Below, in pieces: positions 29,483-38,686 of a stretch of 64,000 nucleotides of DNA (within the stretch, counting starts at the first letter, position 1; the number at the start of each line of letters is the position of its first letter). The position numbers and the translations under genes were made by a program. Under the pieces are notes generated by a model that saw nothing but the letters and a program-made list of their open reading frames with translations, searched no databases and was not told where the DNA came from. The stretch is from Pseudomonas thermotolerans DSM 14292 (lineage in GTDB: Bacteria; Pseudomonadota; Gammaproteobacteria; Pseudomonadales; Pseudomonadaceae), in contig NZ_KB822614.1 of NCBI RefSeq assembly GCF_000364625.1, forward strand, positions 1 through 64,000, written 5' to 3'.

Positions 29483-31246
29483 ATGAGCCTGCTGTCACCC
29501 CGCCTGCGCAGCGCTCTGCGCCTGGCCCGGCGCTTCGCCGCGCCGTACCGCTGGCAGCTGGCCGGCGCCCTGCTGGCGCTGCTGTTCACCGCGGGCGTCA
29601 CCCTGTCCATCGGCCAGGGCATCCGCCTCCTGGTGGACCAGGGCCTGCTGACTCAGTCGCCAGCGATGCTAGAGCGTTCCATCGGGGTGTTCATGTTGTT
29701 GGTGCTGCTCCTGGCGGCGGGTACCTTCAGCCGCTTCTACCTGGTGTCCTGGCTCGGCGAGCGCTTCGTCGCGGACATCCGCAAGCGGGTCTTCGACCAT
29801 CTGATCGAACTGCACCCCGGCTTCTACGAGCACAACCGCGCCTCGGAGATCCAGTCGCGGCTGACCGCCGACACCACCCTGCTGCAGACGGTGATCGGCT
29901 CGTCGCTGTCCATGGCGCTGCGCAACGCGCTGATGCTGGTCGGTGGGGTGATCCTGCTGTTCGTCACCAACCCCAAGCTGTCGGCCATCGTGCTCGCCGC
30001 GCTGCCGCTGGTGATCGCTCCCATCCTGCTGTTCGGCCGGCGGGTGAGGCGTCTGTCGCGGCAGAGCCAGGACCGGGTCGCCGACGTCGGTAGCTACGTC
30101 GGCGAAACCCTCGGGCAAATCAAGACGGTGCAGGCCTACAACCACCAGGCCGAGGACCGATCACGCTTCGCCGCCACCGTGGAACGGGCCTTCGAGACCG
30201 CACGCCAGCGCATCGCCCAGCGCGCCTGGCTGATCACCTTGGTCATAGTGCTGGTCCTAGGCGCGGTGGCGGTGATGCTCTGGGTCGGCGGCATGGATGT
30301 GATCGCCGGGCGGATTTCCGGCGGCGAGCTGGCGGCCTTCGTGTTCTACAGCCTGATCGTCGGCATGGCCTTCGGTACCCTGAGCGAGGTGATCGGCGAG
30401 CTGCAGCGCGCCGCCGGGGCGGCCGAGCGCATCGCCGAGCTGCTGCGGGCGCGCAACGAGATAGCCGCCCCGGCGGACTGCCTGCACCTGCCTGAGCAGG
30501 TGGCCGGGCGGCTGGACATCGAGGCGCTGCGCTTCGCCTATCCGACCCGTCCGGAACGGCTGGTGCTCGACGGCCTGGAGCTGCACGTGGCGGCCGGCGA
30601 GACCCTGGCCCTGGTCGGCCCGTCCGGGGCCGGCAAGTCCACCCTGTTCGACCTGCTGCTGCGCTTCTTCGACCCGCTGTCCGGGCGCATTCTCCTCGAT
30701 GGCCTGCCCATCGAGCGCCTCGATCCGCGCGACCTGCGCCGCTGCTTCGCGCTGGTCTCCCAGCAGCCGGCGCTGTTCTACGGCAGCGTCGAGGACAACA
30801 TCCGCTATGGGCGGCCCGAGGCGTCGGCTGAGGAAGTGGAGGCGGCGGCGCGGGCGGCCCATGCCCACGAGTTCATCCTGCAGCTGCCGGAGGGCTATCG
30901 CAGCTGCCTGGGCGAGGGTGGCCTGGGCCTTTCCGGCGGACAGCGCCAGCGCCTGGCCATCGCCCGCGCCCTGCTGGTGGATGCGCCCATCCTGCTGCTC
31001 GACGAGGCCACCAGCGCCCTGGATGCGCAGAGCGAGCACCTGATCCAGCAGGCCCTGCCGGCGCTGATGGCCGGGCGCACCACCCTGGTGATCGCCCACC
31101 GTCTGGCCACGGTGCAGAACGCCGACCGTATCGCGGTGCTCGATCAGGGCCGGCTGGTGGCTCTAGGTACTCACGCCGAGTTGGTAGCCGGCAACTCGCT
31201 GTACCGGCGCCTGGCCGAACTGCAGTTCGGCGTGGTGGAGGAATAG
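29483..31246 (+). CDS. ABC exporter half-transporter (MsbA/LmrA type)
   Basis: 587 residues from ATG 29483. An N-terminal six-helix membrane domain (about 20-310) is fused to an ATPase domain (about 340-587). ATPase motifs are complete: Walker A GPSGAGKST (about 378), Q-loop VSQQPALF, signature LSGGQRQR (about 485), Walker B ILLLDEATSALD (about 507-518) and H-loop VIAHRLATV. It should dimerise and export a lipid, drug or peptide from the inner membrane. The 65 open codons upstream of the chosen start are dismissed since they overlap the kinase gene. Cargo unknown. Confidence 0.92.
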   Translation: MSLLSPRLRSALRLARRFAAPYRWQLAGALLALLFTAGVTLSIGQGIRLLVDQGLLTQSPAMLERSIGVFMLLVLLLAAGTFSRFYLVSWLGERFVADIRKRVFDHLIELHPGFYEHNRASEIQSRLTADTTLLQTVIGSSLSMALRNALMLVGGVILLFVTNPKLSAIVLAALPLVIAPILLFGRRVRRLSRQSQDRVADVGSYVGETLGQIKTVQAYNHQAEDRSRFAATVERAFETARQRIAQRAWLITLVIVLVLGAVAVMLWVGGMDVIAGRISGGELAAFVFYSLIVGMAFGTLSEVIGELQRAAGAAERIAELLRARNEIAAPADCLHLPEQVAGRLDIEALRFAYPTRPERLVLDGLELHVAAGETLALVGPSGAGKSTLFDLLLRFFDPLSGRILLDGLPIERLDPRDLRRCFALVSQQPALFYGSVEDNIRYGRPEASAEEVEAAARAAHAHEFILQLPEGYRSCLGEGGLGLSGGQRQRLAIARALLVDAPILLLDEATSALDAQSEHLIQQALPALMAGRTTLVIAHRLATVQNADRIAVLDQGRLVALGTHAELVAGNSLYRRLAELQFGVVEE

Positions 31247-31250
31247 CCGC

Positions 31251-32135
31251 TCAGTTCGCCGGCTGCGGAGCCTTGCCGCGGGCGGTGGCCGCCGCGCCGG
31301 CGGAGGCGATGATGATGGCGCCGACTGCCAGCCACTGCTCCAGGGTCAGCCGCTCGCCCAGGTAGACCAGGCCGGAGAGCGCTGCGATGGCCGGCTCGAT
31401 GCTCATCAGGATGCTGAAGGTGCGCGTCGGCATGCGGGTCATGGCGACCATCTCCAGGCTGTAGGGCAGGGCCGAGGACAGCACCGCCACGCCCAGGGCC
31501 AGCGGCAGGATGCCCCAGGTGAACATGCTGGTCCCGGCCTCGACCAGCCCCACCGGGAACACCACCAGGGTGGCGATCAGCATTCCCAGCGTCACCGTCT
31601 GCACGCCGTGTTCGGCGCCGGCTTTCTGGCCGAAGACGATGTACAGCGCCCAGCACAGTCCGGCACCCAGGGCCAGGGCCATCCCCAGCGGGTCGAGTGG
31701 TGCCTTGCTGGCGGCGGTGGGCAGCAGCAGCCAGAGGCCCAGTGCGGCCAGGCCGACCCACAGGAAGTCCAGCCAGCGCCGCGAGGCCAGCAGCGCCAGG
31801 CCCAGCGGGCCGGTGAACTCGAGGGACACGGCGATGCCCAGCGGGATGGTCCGCAGGGACATGTAGTACAGCAGGTTCATGCAGCCCAGCACGGCGCCGT
31901 AGGCCAGCAGGGCGGGCCAGGCGCGTAGGCTGAGCCGGGCCCGCCAGGGACGCAGCACCAGCAGCATGATCAGCGAGGCCAGCCCCAGGCGCAGTGCGGT
32001 GGTGCCCTCGGCGCCGATCACCGGGAACAACCCCTTGGCCAGCGCGGCACCGCCCTGGATGGAGACCATGGCCACCAGCAGCAGGGCGATCGGCAGGACG
32101 AGGGAAGTGGTCGGGGTACGAGGCATGGGGGACAT
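31251..32135 (-). CDS. rhtA: Threonine/homoserine exporter, EamA family
   Basis: 294 residues from ATG 32135 (ATG 32126 also possible; neither has a strong SD). Ten hydrophobic segments in two EamA repeats. It closely follows the RhtA pattern: VAMVSIQGGAALAKGLFPVI (about 20-39), PLGIAVSLEFTGPLGLALL, GAGLCWALYIVFGQKAGAEH, and SALPYSLEMVAMTRMPTRTF. RhtA exports threonine and homoserine from the cytosol. Convergent with the ABC exporter, four bases between the stops. Confidence 0.88.
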   Translation of the reverse strand: MSPMPRTPTTSLVLPIALLLVAMVSIQGGAALAKGLFPVIGAEGTTALRLGLASLIMLLVLRPWRARLSLRAWPALLAYGAVLGCMNLLYYMSLRTIPLGIAVSLEFTGPLGLALLASRRWLDFLWVGLAALGLWLLLPTAASKAPLDPLGMALALGAGLCWALYIVFGQKAGAEHGVQTVTLGMLIATLVVFPVGLVEAGTSMFTWGILPLALGVAVLSSALPYSLEMVAMTRMPTRTFSILMSIEPAIAALSGLVYLGERLTLEQWLAVGAIIIASAGAAATARGKAPQPAN

Positions 32136-32157
32136 CCGAAAACTCAGGGGGGCGGAA

Positions 32158-32186
32158 TGAAAAAACCGGCCACGAAGGCCGGTTTC
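32158..32186 (-). terminator. Terminator of ppnP
   Basis: A 9-bp stem AAACCGGCC / GGCCGGTTT (32163-32171 and 32177-32185) with a five-base loop. On the minus strand it is followed by a run of U's. It lies 18 bases after the ppnP stop, just upstream of rhtA. Confidence 0.82.
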
Positions 32187-32203
32187 AGGGCCTTCGCGCC
32201 GTT

Positions 32204-32485
32204 TCAGCGGTATTCGCAGAGGTAGGCGGTGTCGCAGGCGACCTTGAGCTGGAACTTGCTGTTGGCCGGCACGGTGAACTGGCTGCCCGCCTCGAAGGTC
32301 TGCCACTCGTCGCTGCCCGGCAGCTTGACGGTCAGGGCGCCGGCGACCACGTGCATCACTTCCAGCTTGCCGGTGCCGAATTCGTACTCGCCGGCGGCCA
32401 TCACGCCGATGGTGGCGGGACCTTCGGCCATCTCGAAGGCGATGGATTTGACGGTGCCGTCGAAGTATTCGTTGACCTTGAACAT
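32204..32485 (-). CDS. ppnP: Pyrimidine/purine nucleoside phosphorylase PpnP
   Basis: 93 residues, the normal length for the YaiE/PpnP cupin. Characteristic segments: [19 protein letters not shown] (1-19), [20 protein letters not shown], and [19 protein letters not shown]. It phosphorolyses a broad range of nucleosides to free base and pentose-1-phosphate. Single-gene unit with its own terminator. Confidence 0.93.
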   Translation of the reverse strand: MFKVNEYFDGTVKSIAFEMAEGPATIGVMAAGEYEFGTGKLEVMHVVAGALTVKLPGSDEWQTFEAGSQFTVPANSKFQLKVACDTAYLCEYR

Positions 32486-32558
32486 GCAGACATCCTCGAA
32501 AGGGGCGGAAAAAGGCGCAACAGTATGCCCAAGCTACGTATGGGCGTCATCCGCTTTG

Positions 32559-33101
32559 TCAGGGCAGCACCAGCGGCAGCAGGCGTGCGGTGTTGCGGGC
32601 GTCTTCCAGGGCACGGTGTTGCTGGCCCTGGAAGCTCAGGCCGGCCAGCTGCAGGGCCATGTTCAGGCCCACCGGGCGGGGCAGTTGGCGGGCCCGGGCG
32701 AAGCGCTGCTTGAGGTTGTGGTGCGGCAGGCCGGCGAGCAGGCTATCCAGGCTGTGCTGATGCCATTCCTGGAGCAACTGCTGGCGATCGTAGTCGCCCC
32801 AGCTGGCCCAGCCGGCGAGGCGCTCGCGATGGGGGCCGAGCCAGCGCTCGCACTGCGCCCAGACGGTCGGGAAGGGCTGTGCGCTGTCTATGTTCGCCTG
32901 GCTGATGTGGGTGAGCTCGCGGCAGAAGGCCGTCAGGTGCGGGCGGCGCAGCGGCCGCACGAAACGCTGGAAGTGGTCCAGCTCGTGCCCCGAGGCGTCC
33001 ACCAGGGTCGCCCCGATCTCGATGATCTCCATTTCCGCCAGGGGCCAGCCGCCTTCCTCGGTGGTGGCTTCAAGGTCGATGACCAGCCAGAGTGCTGTCA
33101 T
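32559..33101 (-). CDS. DEDDh 3'-5' exonuclease (ERI-1/KapD-like)
   Basis: 180 residues from ATG 33101, preceded by AAGGAGG. The exonuclease motifs are present: Exo I VIDLEATTE (about 7-15), Exo II region with IDSAQPFPTVWAQCERWL, the ASWGDYDRQQLLQEW block, and Exo III HRALEDARNTARLLPL with catalytic His and Asp. This is the ERI-1-like group acting on RNA or single-stranded DNA ends. Substrate not determined. Divergent from the dehydrogenase gene. Confidence 0.88.
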   Translation of the reverse strand: MTALWLVIDLEATTEEGGWPLAEMEIIEIGATLVDASGHELDHFQRFVRPLRRPHLTAFCRELTHISQANIDSAQPFPTVWAQCERWLGPHRERLAGWASWGDYDRQQLLQEWHQHSLDSLLAGLPHHNLKQRFARARQLPRPVGLNMALQLAGLSFQGQQHRALEDARNTARLLPLVLP

Positions 33102-33206
33102 GTTGCCTCCTTCCTCTGCCGGCAGTATGGAGGGCGCTGCCGGGCTCGGCAAACCCCGTGTTAGGCTGTCGGCTCATCCAGACAGTGGTAGCGGAAGGAG
33201 AGAACA

Positions 33207-34079
33207 ATGGCGAAGGTGGCATTCATCGGGCTCGGTACCATGGGTTTCCACATGGCCGGACACCTGGCCTGCGAGGGCCACGAGGTGCGCGTGTACAACC
33301 GCACGGCGGCCAGGGCCGAGCTGTGGTGCGAGCAGTTCGCCGGCGAGTCCGCACCGACCCCGCGGGAGGCGGCCGTGGGTGCGGAACTGGTGATGACCTG
33401 CGTGGGAAACGACGATGATCTGCGCTGCGTGGTGCTCGGCCCGGACGGCGCCTTCGCCGGCATGGCGCCAGGCAGCATCCTGGTCGATCACACCACCGCC
33501 TCGGCAACGGTAGCTCGCGAGCTGGCCGCGCTGGCCGCGGAGCGCGAGCTGGGTTTCCTCGATGCGCCGGTGTCCGGCGGCCAGGCGGGGGCCGAGGCGG
33601 GCATGCTCTCGGTGATGGTCGGCGGCGACCCGGCCTTCTACGAGCGCGCCGCACCGGTGATCGAAAGCTACGCCAAGCTGGTCAAGCGCATGGGCCCGGT
33701 GGGCAGCGGTCAGCTGACCAAGATGGTCAACCAGATCTGCGTCGGCGGGCTGATCCAGGCCCTCGCCGAGGGCCTGCACTTCGCCCAGGCTGCCGGCCTC
33801 GACGCCCAGGCGGCGATGCAGGTGATCAGCCAGGGGGCGGCGCAGTCCTGGCAGCTGGATCACCGCCATCAGAGCATGCTGGAAGGCAAATTTGACTTCG
33901 GATTCGCCGTAGACTGGATGCGCAAGGACCTGGCCATCGTCCTTGACGAGGCCCGCCGCAACGGAGCCCAGCTGCCGGTCACCGCGCTGGTCGACCAGTT
34001 CTATGCCGAGGTGCAGCGGATGGGGGGCGGGCGCTGGGATACCTCCAGCCTGATCACCCGCTTGAAGCCGGTGCGCTGA
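33207..34079 (+). CDS. Beta-hydroxyacid dehydrogenase (3-hydroxyisobutyrate/serine type)
   Basis: 290 residues. The N-terminal NAD(P) motif GLGTMGFHMAGHL (8-20), substrate loop DAPVSGGQAGAEAG (about 117-130) and catalytic Lys172 in GSGQLTKMVNQ define the family of 3-hydroxyisobutyrate, tartronate semialdehyde and related reductases. DHRHQSMLEGKFDFGF is a further family stretch. The exact substrate cannot be assigned from sequence alone. SD: GGAGAGA upstream. Confidence 0.87.
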   Translation: MAKVAFIGLGTMGFHMAGHLACEGHEVRVYNRTAARAELWCEQFAGESAPTPREAAVGAELVMTCVGNDDDLRCVVLGPDGAFAGMAPGSILVDHTTASATVARELAALAAERELGFLDAPVSGGQAGAEAGMLSVMVGGDPAFYERAAPVIESYAKLVKRMGPVGSGQLTKMVNQICVGGLIQALAEGLHFAQAAGLDAQAAMQVISQGAAQSWQLDHRHQSMLEGKFDFGFAVDWMRKDLAIVLDEARRNGAQLPVTALVDQFYAEVQRMGGGRWDTSSLITRLKPVR

Positions 34080-34113
34080 GGCACTCCAGGGCGCAGACGG
34101 CGCGCCGTCGGGT

Positions 34114-34455
34114 TCAGGCGCGGAAGATGAAGTACACCGCGCCGAGCAGGCAGAGGCCCGCCCACAGGTAGTCGAGCTTCAGCGGCTGCTGCATGAACAG
34201 CACGCTGAACGGCACGAAGATCGCCAGGGTGATGACTTCCTGCATGATCTTCAGCTGGCCGACCGACAGTTCGGTGTAGCCGATGCGGTTGGCCGGCACC
34301 ATGATCAGGTACTCGAACAGGGCGATGCCCCAGCTCACCAGGGCAGCGATGAACCAGGGCTTGCTGTTCATGGTCTTCAGGTGGCCATACCAGGCGAAGG
34401 TCATGAACAGGTTGGACAGGCTGAGCAGGGCAGCGGTCTGCATCCAGATCGGCAT
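34114..34455 (-). CDS. DMT-family small membrane protein (DUF486)
   Basis: 113 residues with four hydrophobic helices. It shows the DUF486 pattern NLFMTFAWYGHLK, WGIALFEYLIMVPANRIGY and FSVLFMQQPLKLDYLWAG. It belongs to the drug/metabolite transporter superfamily as a half-size protein; no substrate is known. It is convergent with the dehydrogenase gene. Confidence 0.87.
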   Translation of the reverse strand: MPIWMQTAALLSLSNLFMTFAWYGHLKTMNSKPWFIAALVSWGIALFEYLIMVPANRIGYTELSVGQLKIMQEVITLAIFVPFSVLFMQQPLKLDYLWAGLCLLGAVYFIFRA

Positions 34456-34654
34456 GGCGTACGACTCGAGGGAAAGAGGGTAAGATCGTGGCGCAGCTTA
34501 AGCCTTGCGCGGCGCGACGCCAAGTGAGCCGGGAGCGGCTCCGGAGCCCGCCCGGAGAGGCCGGTACGGGGCAAGGGAGACGGCTGACGAACGCTCCGCC
34601 CGGCAGTAGAATCGCGCGCGTTCTACCCAGCGAAACGCCGAGGCCGCCCCTCAA

Positions 34655-34909
34655 ATGGACTGTCGCGCCGGTTGCGGTGCCTGCTGCATCGCCCCCAGCA
34701 TCAGCTCGCCGATCCCCGGCTTGCCGCAGGGCAAGCCGGCCGGCGAACGTTGTCCGCACCTGACGGTCGAACACCTCTGCGGTTTGTTCGGCAGGCCCGA
34801 GCGGCCCGCCGTATGTGATGCCTTCCAGGCCGATCCGGCGGTCTGCGGGGACAGTCGCGAGGAGGCGATCCGCCTGCTCGGCTGGCTGGAAGAGGCGACT
34901 GCCGCCTGA
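34655..34909 (+). CDS. YkgJ-family cysteine-cluster protein
   Basis: 84 residues. Begins MDCRAGCGACC and carries conserved Cys in GERCPHLTVEHLCGLF, AVCDAF and AVCGD: eight in all, the YkgJ/CxxCxxCC arrangement thought to bind zinc or an FeS cluster. The SD is weak. Function unknown. It precedes the START-domain gene by 34 bases on the same strand. Confidence 0.87.
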   Translation: MDCRAGCGACCIAPSISSPIPGLPQGKPAGERCPHLTVEHLCGLFGRPERPAVCDAFQADPAVCGDSREEAIRLLGWLEEATAA

Positions 34910-34943
34910 AGGCTCTTTTCGCCGGATCATCGGGAGCAAAGCA

Positions 34944-35552
34944 ATGAAGAATCTGTGGGGCATCGCCCTGAGCGTCGCCATCGGCCTGTCGGGTAACTTG
35001 GCCCATGCTGAGGATTGGCAACTGGCCAAGGACGAGCAGGGGGTCAAGGTCTACCTGAGCAGTGTGCCAGGCTCCAAGTACAAGGCCTACCGTGGGGTGG
35101 TGGAAATCAAGGCCGACGTACAGACCATCAATGCCTTGCAGGAGGACGTAAGCGGTTCCTGCGCCTGGATCCACGCCTGTGCGGAGATGAGGCTACTCAA
35201 GCGCGAAGGCGACCAGGCCTGGACGTATTCGCGGATCGACATGCCCTGGCCGGTCAGTGGCCGCGATCTGGTGCTGCACGTCTCCACCGAGCGCGCGACC
35301 GACGGTAGCGTCGTCCGCCGCCTCGAGGCGACGCCCGACTACGTGCCAGAGGTGAAGGGCCTGGTGCGCATTCCGCGGCTACTCGGCGAGTGGCGGATGA
35401 CCCCGAAAGGGCAGGGCGTCACCGAGGTGGTCTACCAAGTGCAGACCGAGCCGGGCGGCAGCATTCCGTCCTGGCTGGCCAACAGCTTCGTGGTGGATGC
35501 TCCCTTCAACACCCTGAGCGCCCTGCGCGACCAGGCCGAGCGCCGCCGCTGA
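34944..35552 (+). CDS. Exported START-domain protein
   Basis: 202 residues from ATG 34944 (GGGAGCAAAG upstream). A signal peptide (about 1-22, ending NLAHA) precedes a START/SRPBCC lipid-binding domain: EDWQLAKDEQGVKVYLSSVP, WIHACAEMRLLKREGDQAW, and IDMPWPVSGRDLVLHVS, the last highly typical. It likely binds a lipid or hydrophobic ligand in the periplasm. Conserved near gltA in P. aeruginosa by recollection. Ligand unknown. Confidence 0.87.
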   Translation: MKNLWGIALSVAIGLSGNLAHAEDWQLAKDEQGVKVYLSSVPGSKYKAYRGVVEIKADVQTINALQEDVSGSCAWIHACAEMRLLKREGDQAWTYSRIDMPWPVSGRDLVLHVSTERATDGSVVRRLEATPDYVPEVKGLVRIPRLLGEWRMTPKGQGVTEVVYQVQTEPGGSIPSWLANSFVVDAPFNTLSALRDQAERRR

Positions 35553-35588
35553 GCCCGGTCCGCCGTCGCGAGGGAAATTGCCGCCGCA

Positions 35589-35628
35589 TTGATCTGGCTC
35601 ATGGAGCGCCGGCTGCCCCGAGCTAGGC
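35589..35628 (+). promoter_or_regulatory. Possible ANR/FNR-dependent promoter of the universal stress protein
   Basis: TTGATctggCTCAT (35589-35602) has one perfect FNR half-site and three of five matches in the other. Its centre lies about 40 bases upstream of the start point predicted from TAGGCT (35623-35628), the usual class II spacing. ANR control of Pseudomonas usp genes is known in general; this site is an inference. Confidence 0.4.
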
Positions 35629-35719
35629 TCGCTCCATGGACAGGGCGATACGGCTGCCCTGTCCCGTGAGTAGTTGCCGCGAGCGGATCCGCGGCCCTTG
35701 CAACGGACGGAGCGTGGTT

Positions 35720-36604
35720 ATGGCGAATCTCAGGCAAATACTGGCGGCTACCGATCTTTCCTCGCCCTCCCGACAGGCGGTGCGCCGCGCTGCGCTGCAG
35801 GCGAAGGAGTGCGGCGCGCGACTCGACCTGCTGCACGTGCTGAGTCGGGCGCCCTTCGAGAAGCTGCGCAACCTGGTGACGGATGTCCCGCCGGGGCTCG
35901 AGGAGCGGCTGGAGGCCGATGCCCGCGACGAGCTGGTCCGGCTGGCCGAGCGGCTGCATCAGGACTATGGGGTTTCCGCCGGCGTCCATGTGGTGACCGG
36001 CTCGCTGCTGGCCGAGATCGAGAATCAGGCCGATGCGCTGCGCGCCGATCTGCTGGCGGTCGGAGGGCGTGGGGAGGGCTTCATGCGCCATCGTGTGCTG
36101 GGTTCCACGGCCGAACGGCTGGTCAGCAAGACCCGCAGCCCGCTGCTGGTGGTCAAGCAGCCGGCGCGCCAGGCTTACCGGACCCTGCTGGTGCCGGTGG
36201 ACTTCTCCTCGGTTTCGGCGGCCACCCTACGGCTGGCCAGGGACGTCGCCCCGGGCGCGGAAATCGTCCTTCTGCATGTCTTTGAGGTCCCCTTCGAGGG
36301 CAGGCTGCGCCTGGCCGGAGTGAAGGACGAGGTGCTCAACGGCTACCGCGTCGCCGCCCGCCAGGAAGCCCTGAGCAAGCTGCAGGCGCTGGCCGAACAG
36401 GCCCGCTTGGCCTCCGGCAGCGTGCGTTTTCTGGTCCTGCAGGGCAATCCAGAGCGGCGCATCCTCGAGCAGGAGCAGGACCAGGCCTGCGACCTGATCG
36501 TGATCGGCAAGCACGGCGAGGGACAGCTGGAGGAGCTGCTGCTGGGCAGCACCACGCGGCAGGTGCTCGCGGAGTCGCAGTGCGACGTGCTGGTCGTCGT
36601 TTGA
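35720..36604 (+). CDS. Tandem universal stress protein
   Basis: 294 residues from ATG 35720; 28 further codons upstream are open but unlikely. Two UspA domains (about 1-148 and 152-294), each with the ATP-binding motif: VGGRGEGFMRHRVLGSTAE in the first and IGKHGEGQLEELLLGSTTR in the second. Such tandem proteins bind ATP and support survival under anaerobic or other stress. A possible ANR/FNR site lies upstream. Convergent with gltA across a shared terminator. Confidence 0.93.
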   Translation: MANLRQILAATDLSSPSRQAVRRAALQAKECGARLDLLHVLSRAPFEKLRNLVTDVPPGLEERLEADARDELVRLAERLHQDYGVSAGVHVVTGSLLAEIENQADALRADLLAVGGRGEGFMRHRVLGSTAERLVSKTRSPLLVVKQPARQAYRTLLVPVDFSSVSAATLRLARDVAPGAEIVLLHVFEVPFEGRLRLAGVKDEVLNGYRVAARQEALSKLQALAEQARLASGSVRFLVLQGNPERRILEQEQDQACDLIVIGKHGEGQLEELLLGSTTRQVLAESQCDVLVVV

Positions 36605-36620
36605 GCCGGGCCTCATAACG

Positions 36621-36650
36621 AAAAAAGGCTGCCGAGGCAGCCTTTTTTCC
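36621..36650. terminator. Bidirectional terminator between usp and gltA
   Basis: A 13-bp perfect stem AAAAAAGGCTGCC / GGCAGCCTTTTTT (36621-36633 and 36636-36648) with a two-base loop as written; U-runs form in both directions. Serves the convergent usp and gltA genes. Confidence 0.9.
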
Positions 36651-36661
36651 GGGATGGATGC

Positions 36662-37948
36662 TTATTTGCGCTGTTCCAGTGGAACGTAGTCGCGCTTCTC
36701 GTAGCCGGTGTACAGCTGGCGCGGACGGCCGATCTTGTACGGGCCGGAGAGCATTTCCTTCCAGTGCGAGATCCAGCCCACGGTGCGCGCCAGGGCGAAG
36801 ATCACGGTGAACATGCTGGTCGGGATGCCGATGGCCTTGAGGATGATGCCCGAGTAGAAGTCCACGTTCGGGTAGAGGTTGCGCTCCACGAAGTAGGAGT
36901 CGCTGCGGGCGATCTCTTCCAGCTTCATGGCCAGTTCCAGCTGCGGGTCGTTGATGCCCAGCTCGGCCAGCACCTCGTCGCAGGTCTGCTTCATGACCTT
37001 GGCGCGCGGGTCGAAGTTCTTGTACACGCGGTGACCGAAGCCCATCAGTTTGAACGGGTCGTTCTTGTCCTTGGCCTTGGCGATGTACTTGTCGATGTTC
37101 TCGACGCTGCCGATTTCGTCCAGCATGTTCAGCACCGCCTCGTTGGCGCCGCCGTGGGCCGGGCCCCACAGCGCGGCGATGCCAGCGGCGATGCAGGCGA
37201 ACGGGTTGGCGCCGGAGGAGCCGGCCAGACGAACGGTCGAAGTAGAAGCGTTCTGCTCATGGTCGGCATGCAGGATGAAGATGCGATCCATGGCCTTGGC
37301 GAGCACCGGGCTGATCGGTTTGATCTCGCACGGGGTGTTGAACATCATGTGCAGGAAGTTTTCCGCGTAGGACAGGTCGTTACGCGGGTACATCATGGGC
37401 TGGCCCATGGAGTACTTGTAGGTCATCGCCGCGATGGTCGGCATCTTGGCGATCAGACGCATCGCCGAGACTTCGCGGTGCTTGGGATTATTGATGTCCA
37501 GGGAGTCGTGGTAGAAGGCCGACAGGGCGCCGACCACGCCGCACATCACTGCCATCGGGTGGGCGTCGCGGCGGAAGCCGTTGAAGAAGGTCTTCAGCTG
37601 CTCGTGAACCATGGTGTGGTTCTTGATGATGCCGACGAACTTGGCCTTCTCCTCGGCGGTTGGCAGCTCACCGTTCAGCAGCAGGTAGCAGGTCTCCAGG
37701 TAGTCGGATTTCTCGGCCAGCTGCTCGATCGGGTAGCCACGGTGCAGCAGAATGCCCTTGTCACCATCGATGTAGGTGATCTTCGACTCGCAAGAGGCGG
37801 TGGACATGAAGCCAGGATCAAAGGTGAAACGACCCGTGGAGGACAGTCCCCGCACGTCGATGACATCGGGTCCTACGGTGCCGCTCAGGATTGGCAGCTC
37901 GACGGGGGCTGCGCCCTCGATGATCAACTGCGCTTTCTTGTCAGCCAT
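36662..37948 (-). CDS. gltA: Citrate synthase (type II)
   Basis: 428 residues, the length of hexameric NADH-sensitive enzymes. It condenses acetyl-CoA and oxaloacetate. Catalytic residues are in place: His in [10 protein letters not shown], His in [10 protein letters not shown], Asp in [18 protein letters not shown] is the substrate loop. The Cys-rich N-terminal domain around [20 protein letters not shown] matches E. coli-type enzyme. The start has AGGAGG about 8 bases upstream. Transcribed away from the sdh operon. Confidence 0.98.
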   Translation of the reverse strand: MADKKAQLIIEGAAPVELPILSGTVGPDVIDVRGLSSTGRFTFDPGFMSTASCESKITYIDGDKGILLHRGYPIEQLAEKSDYLETCYLLLNGELPTAEEKAKFVGIIKNHTMVHEQLKTFFNGFRRDAHPMAVMCGVVGALSAFYHDSLDINNPKHREVSAMRLIAKMPTIAAMTYKYSMGQPMMYPRNDLSYAENFLHMMFNTPCEIKPISPVLAKAMDRIFILHADHEQNASTSTVRLAGSSGANPFACIAAGIAALWGPAHGGANEAVLNMLDEIGSVENIDKYIAKAKDKNDPFKLMGFGHRVYKNFDPRAKVMKQTCDEVLAELGINDPQLELAMKLEEIARSDSYFVERNLYPNVDFYSGIILKAIGIPTSMFTVIFALARTVGWISHWKEMLSGPYKIGRPRQLYTGYEKRDYVPLEQRK

Positions 37949-38008
37949 TGTGAGGCCTCCTATTAATGCTTGAAATCACCAGACTGCCCCCCACGCAGGG
38001 CCCGCAAC

Positions 38009-38036
38009 ACTATAGAGAGATAAATCCGAAAGTCAA
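38009..38036 (-). promoter_or_regulatory. Sigma70 promoter of gltA
   Basis: Minus-strand TTGACT (38036-38031), 16-base spacer, TATAGT (38014-38009): near-consensus. It lies about 61 bases before the gltA start. The whole 37949-38299 gap is regulatory for gltA and sdh; an AT-rich tract at 38096-38116 (GCCTATTTACGCC, TTTTATATAGG) between the two promoters may bind a regulator. Confidence 0.75.
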
Positions 38037-38150
38037 TTTGAGAAAACCCAGACGGCAGAGGGGTTTGCGCGGCTTTTGAGGCGGAAAAGGGAGCCTATTT
38101 ACGCCTTTTATATAGGAGGCGCAATCGACCTTTTGGGGATGGCGGTCGCA

Positions 38151-38179
38151 TTGTCATTAGTTTCCTAACTGTCTATACT
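38151..38179 (+). promoter_or_regulatory. Sigma70 promoter of the sdh-suc operon
   Basis: TTGTCA (38151-38156), exactly 17 bases, TATACT (38174-38179). A leader of about 115 bases runs to the sdhC start and contains a small inverted element around 38196-38215 (CCAGGGGCTTTAGGGCCTG). The leader is long enough for post-transcriptional control, but no specific RNA element was recognised. Confidence 0.8.
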
Positions 38180-38299
38180 CTGCGCCCGGCCGCCAGGGGC
38201 TTTAGGGCCTGTATTCTGGAGGTTGACACTCCCTGGGTAGTGGTACCTGACCAGCGCTTCCCGACAACATTTGCCCTGATCGTTTAGGGGCCCTTCAGT

Positions 38300-38686
38300 G
38301 TGAAAAAAGCCGTGAATAGCCAAAGACCTGTAAACCTCGACTTAAGGACGATCAAACTCCCAGTCACTGCTTACACGTCCATCCTGCACCGGATTTCCGG
38401 TGTCATCCTCTTCCTGGGTATTGCCGTGCTGCTCTTCGCGCTCGACAAGTCCCTGGACTCCGAGGAAGGCTTCGAGCAGGTGAAAGCGTGTTTGACCAGC
38501 CCGCTGGCCAAACTGGTGATCTGGGGTCTGCTGTCCGCGCTGCTGTATCACCTGGTGGCAGGCATTCGCCACCTGATCATGGATCTGGGTATCGGCGAGA
38601 CGCTGGAAGGCGGCAAGCTGGGCTCGAAAATCGTCATCGCCATTTCCGTGGTGCTGATCGTCCTGGCGGGGGTGTGGGTATGGTAA
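38300..38686 (+). CDS. sdhC: Succinate dehydrogenase cytochrome b556 subunit
   Basis: 128 residues from GTG 38300 (a second GTG at 38312 is possible). Three membrane helices. Conserved SQRPVNLDLRTIKLPVTAYT, ILHRISGVILFLG with the quinone/heme-site Ser and Arg, and LLYHLVAGIRHLIMD with the heme-ligand His. Anchors SdhAB to the inner membrane with SdhD. First gene of the sdhCDAB-sucAB-lpdG-sucCD row. Confidence 0.96.
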   Translation: MKKAVNSQRPVNLDLRTIKLPVTAYTSILHRISGVILFLGIAVLLFALDKSLDSEEGFEQVKACLTSPLAKLVIWGLLSALLYHLVAGIRHLIMDLGIGETLEGGKLGSKIVIAISVVLIVLAGVWVW

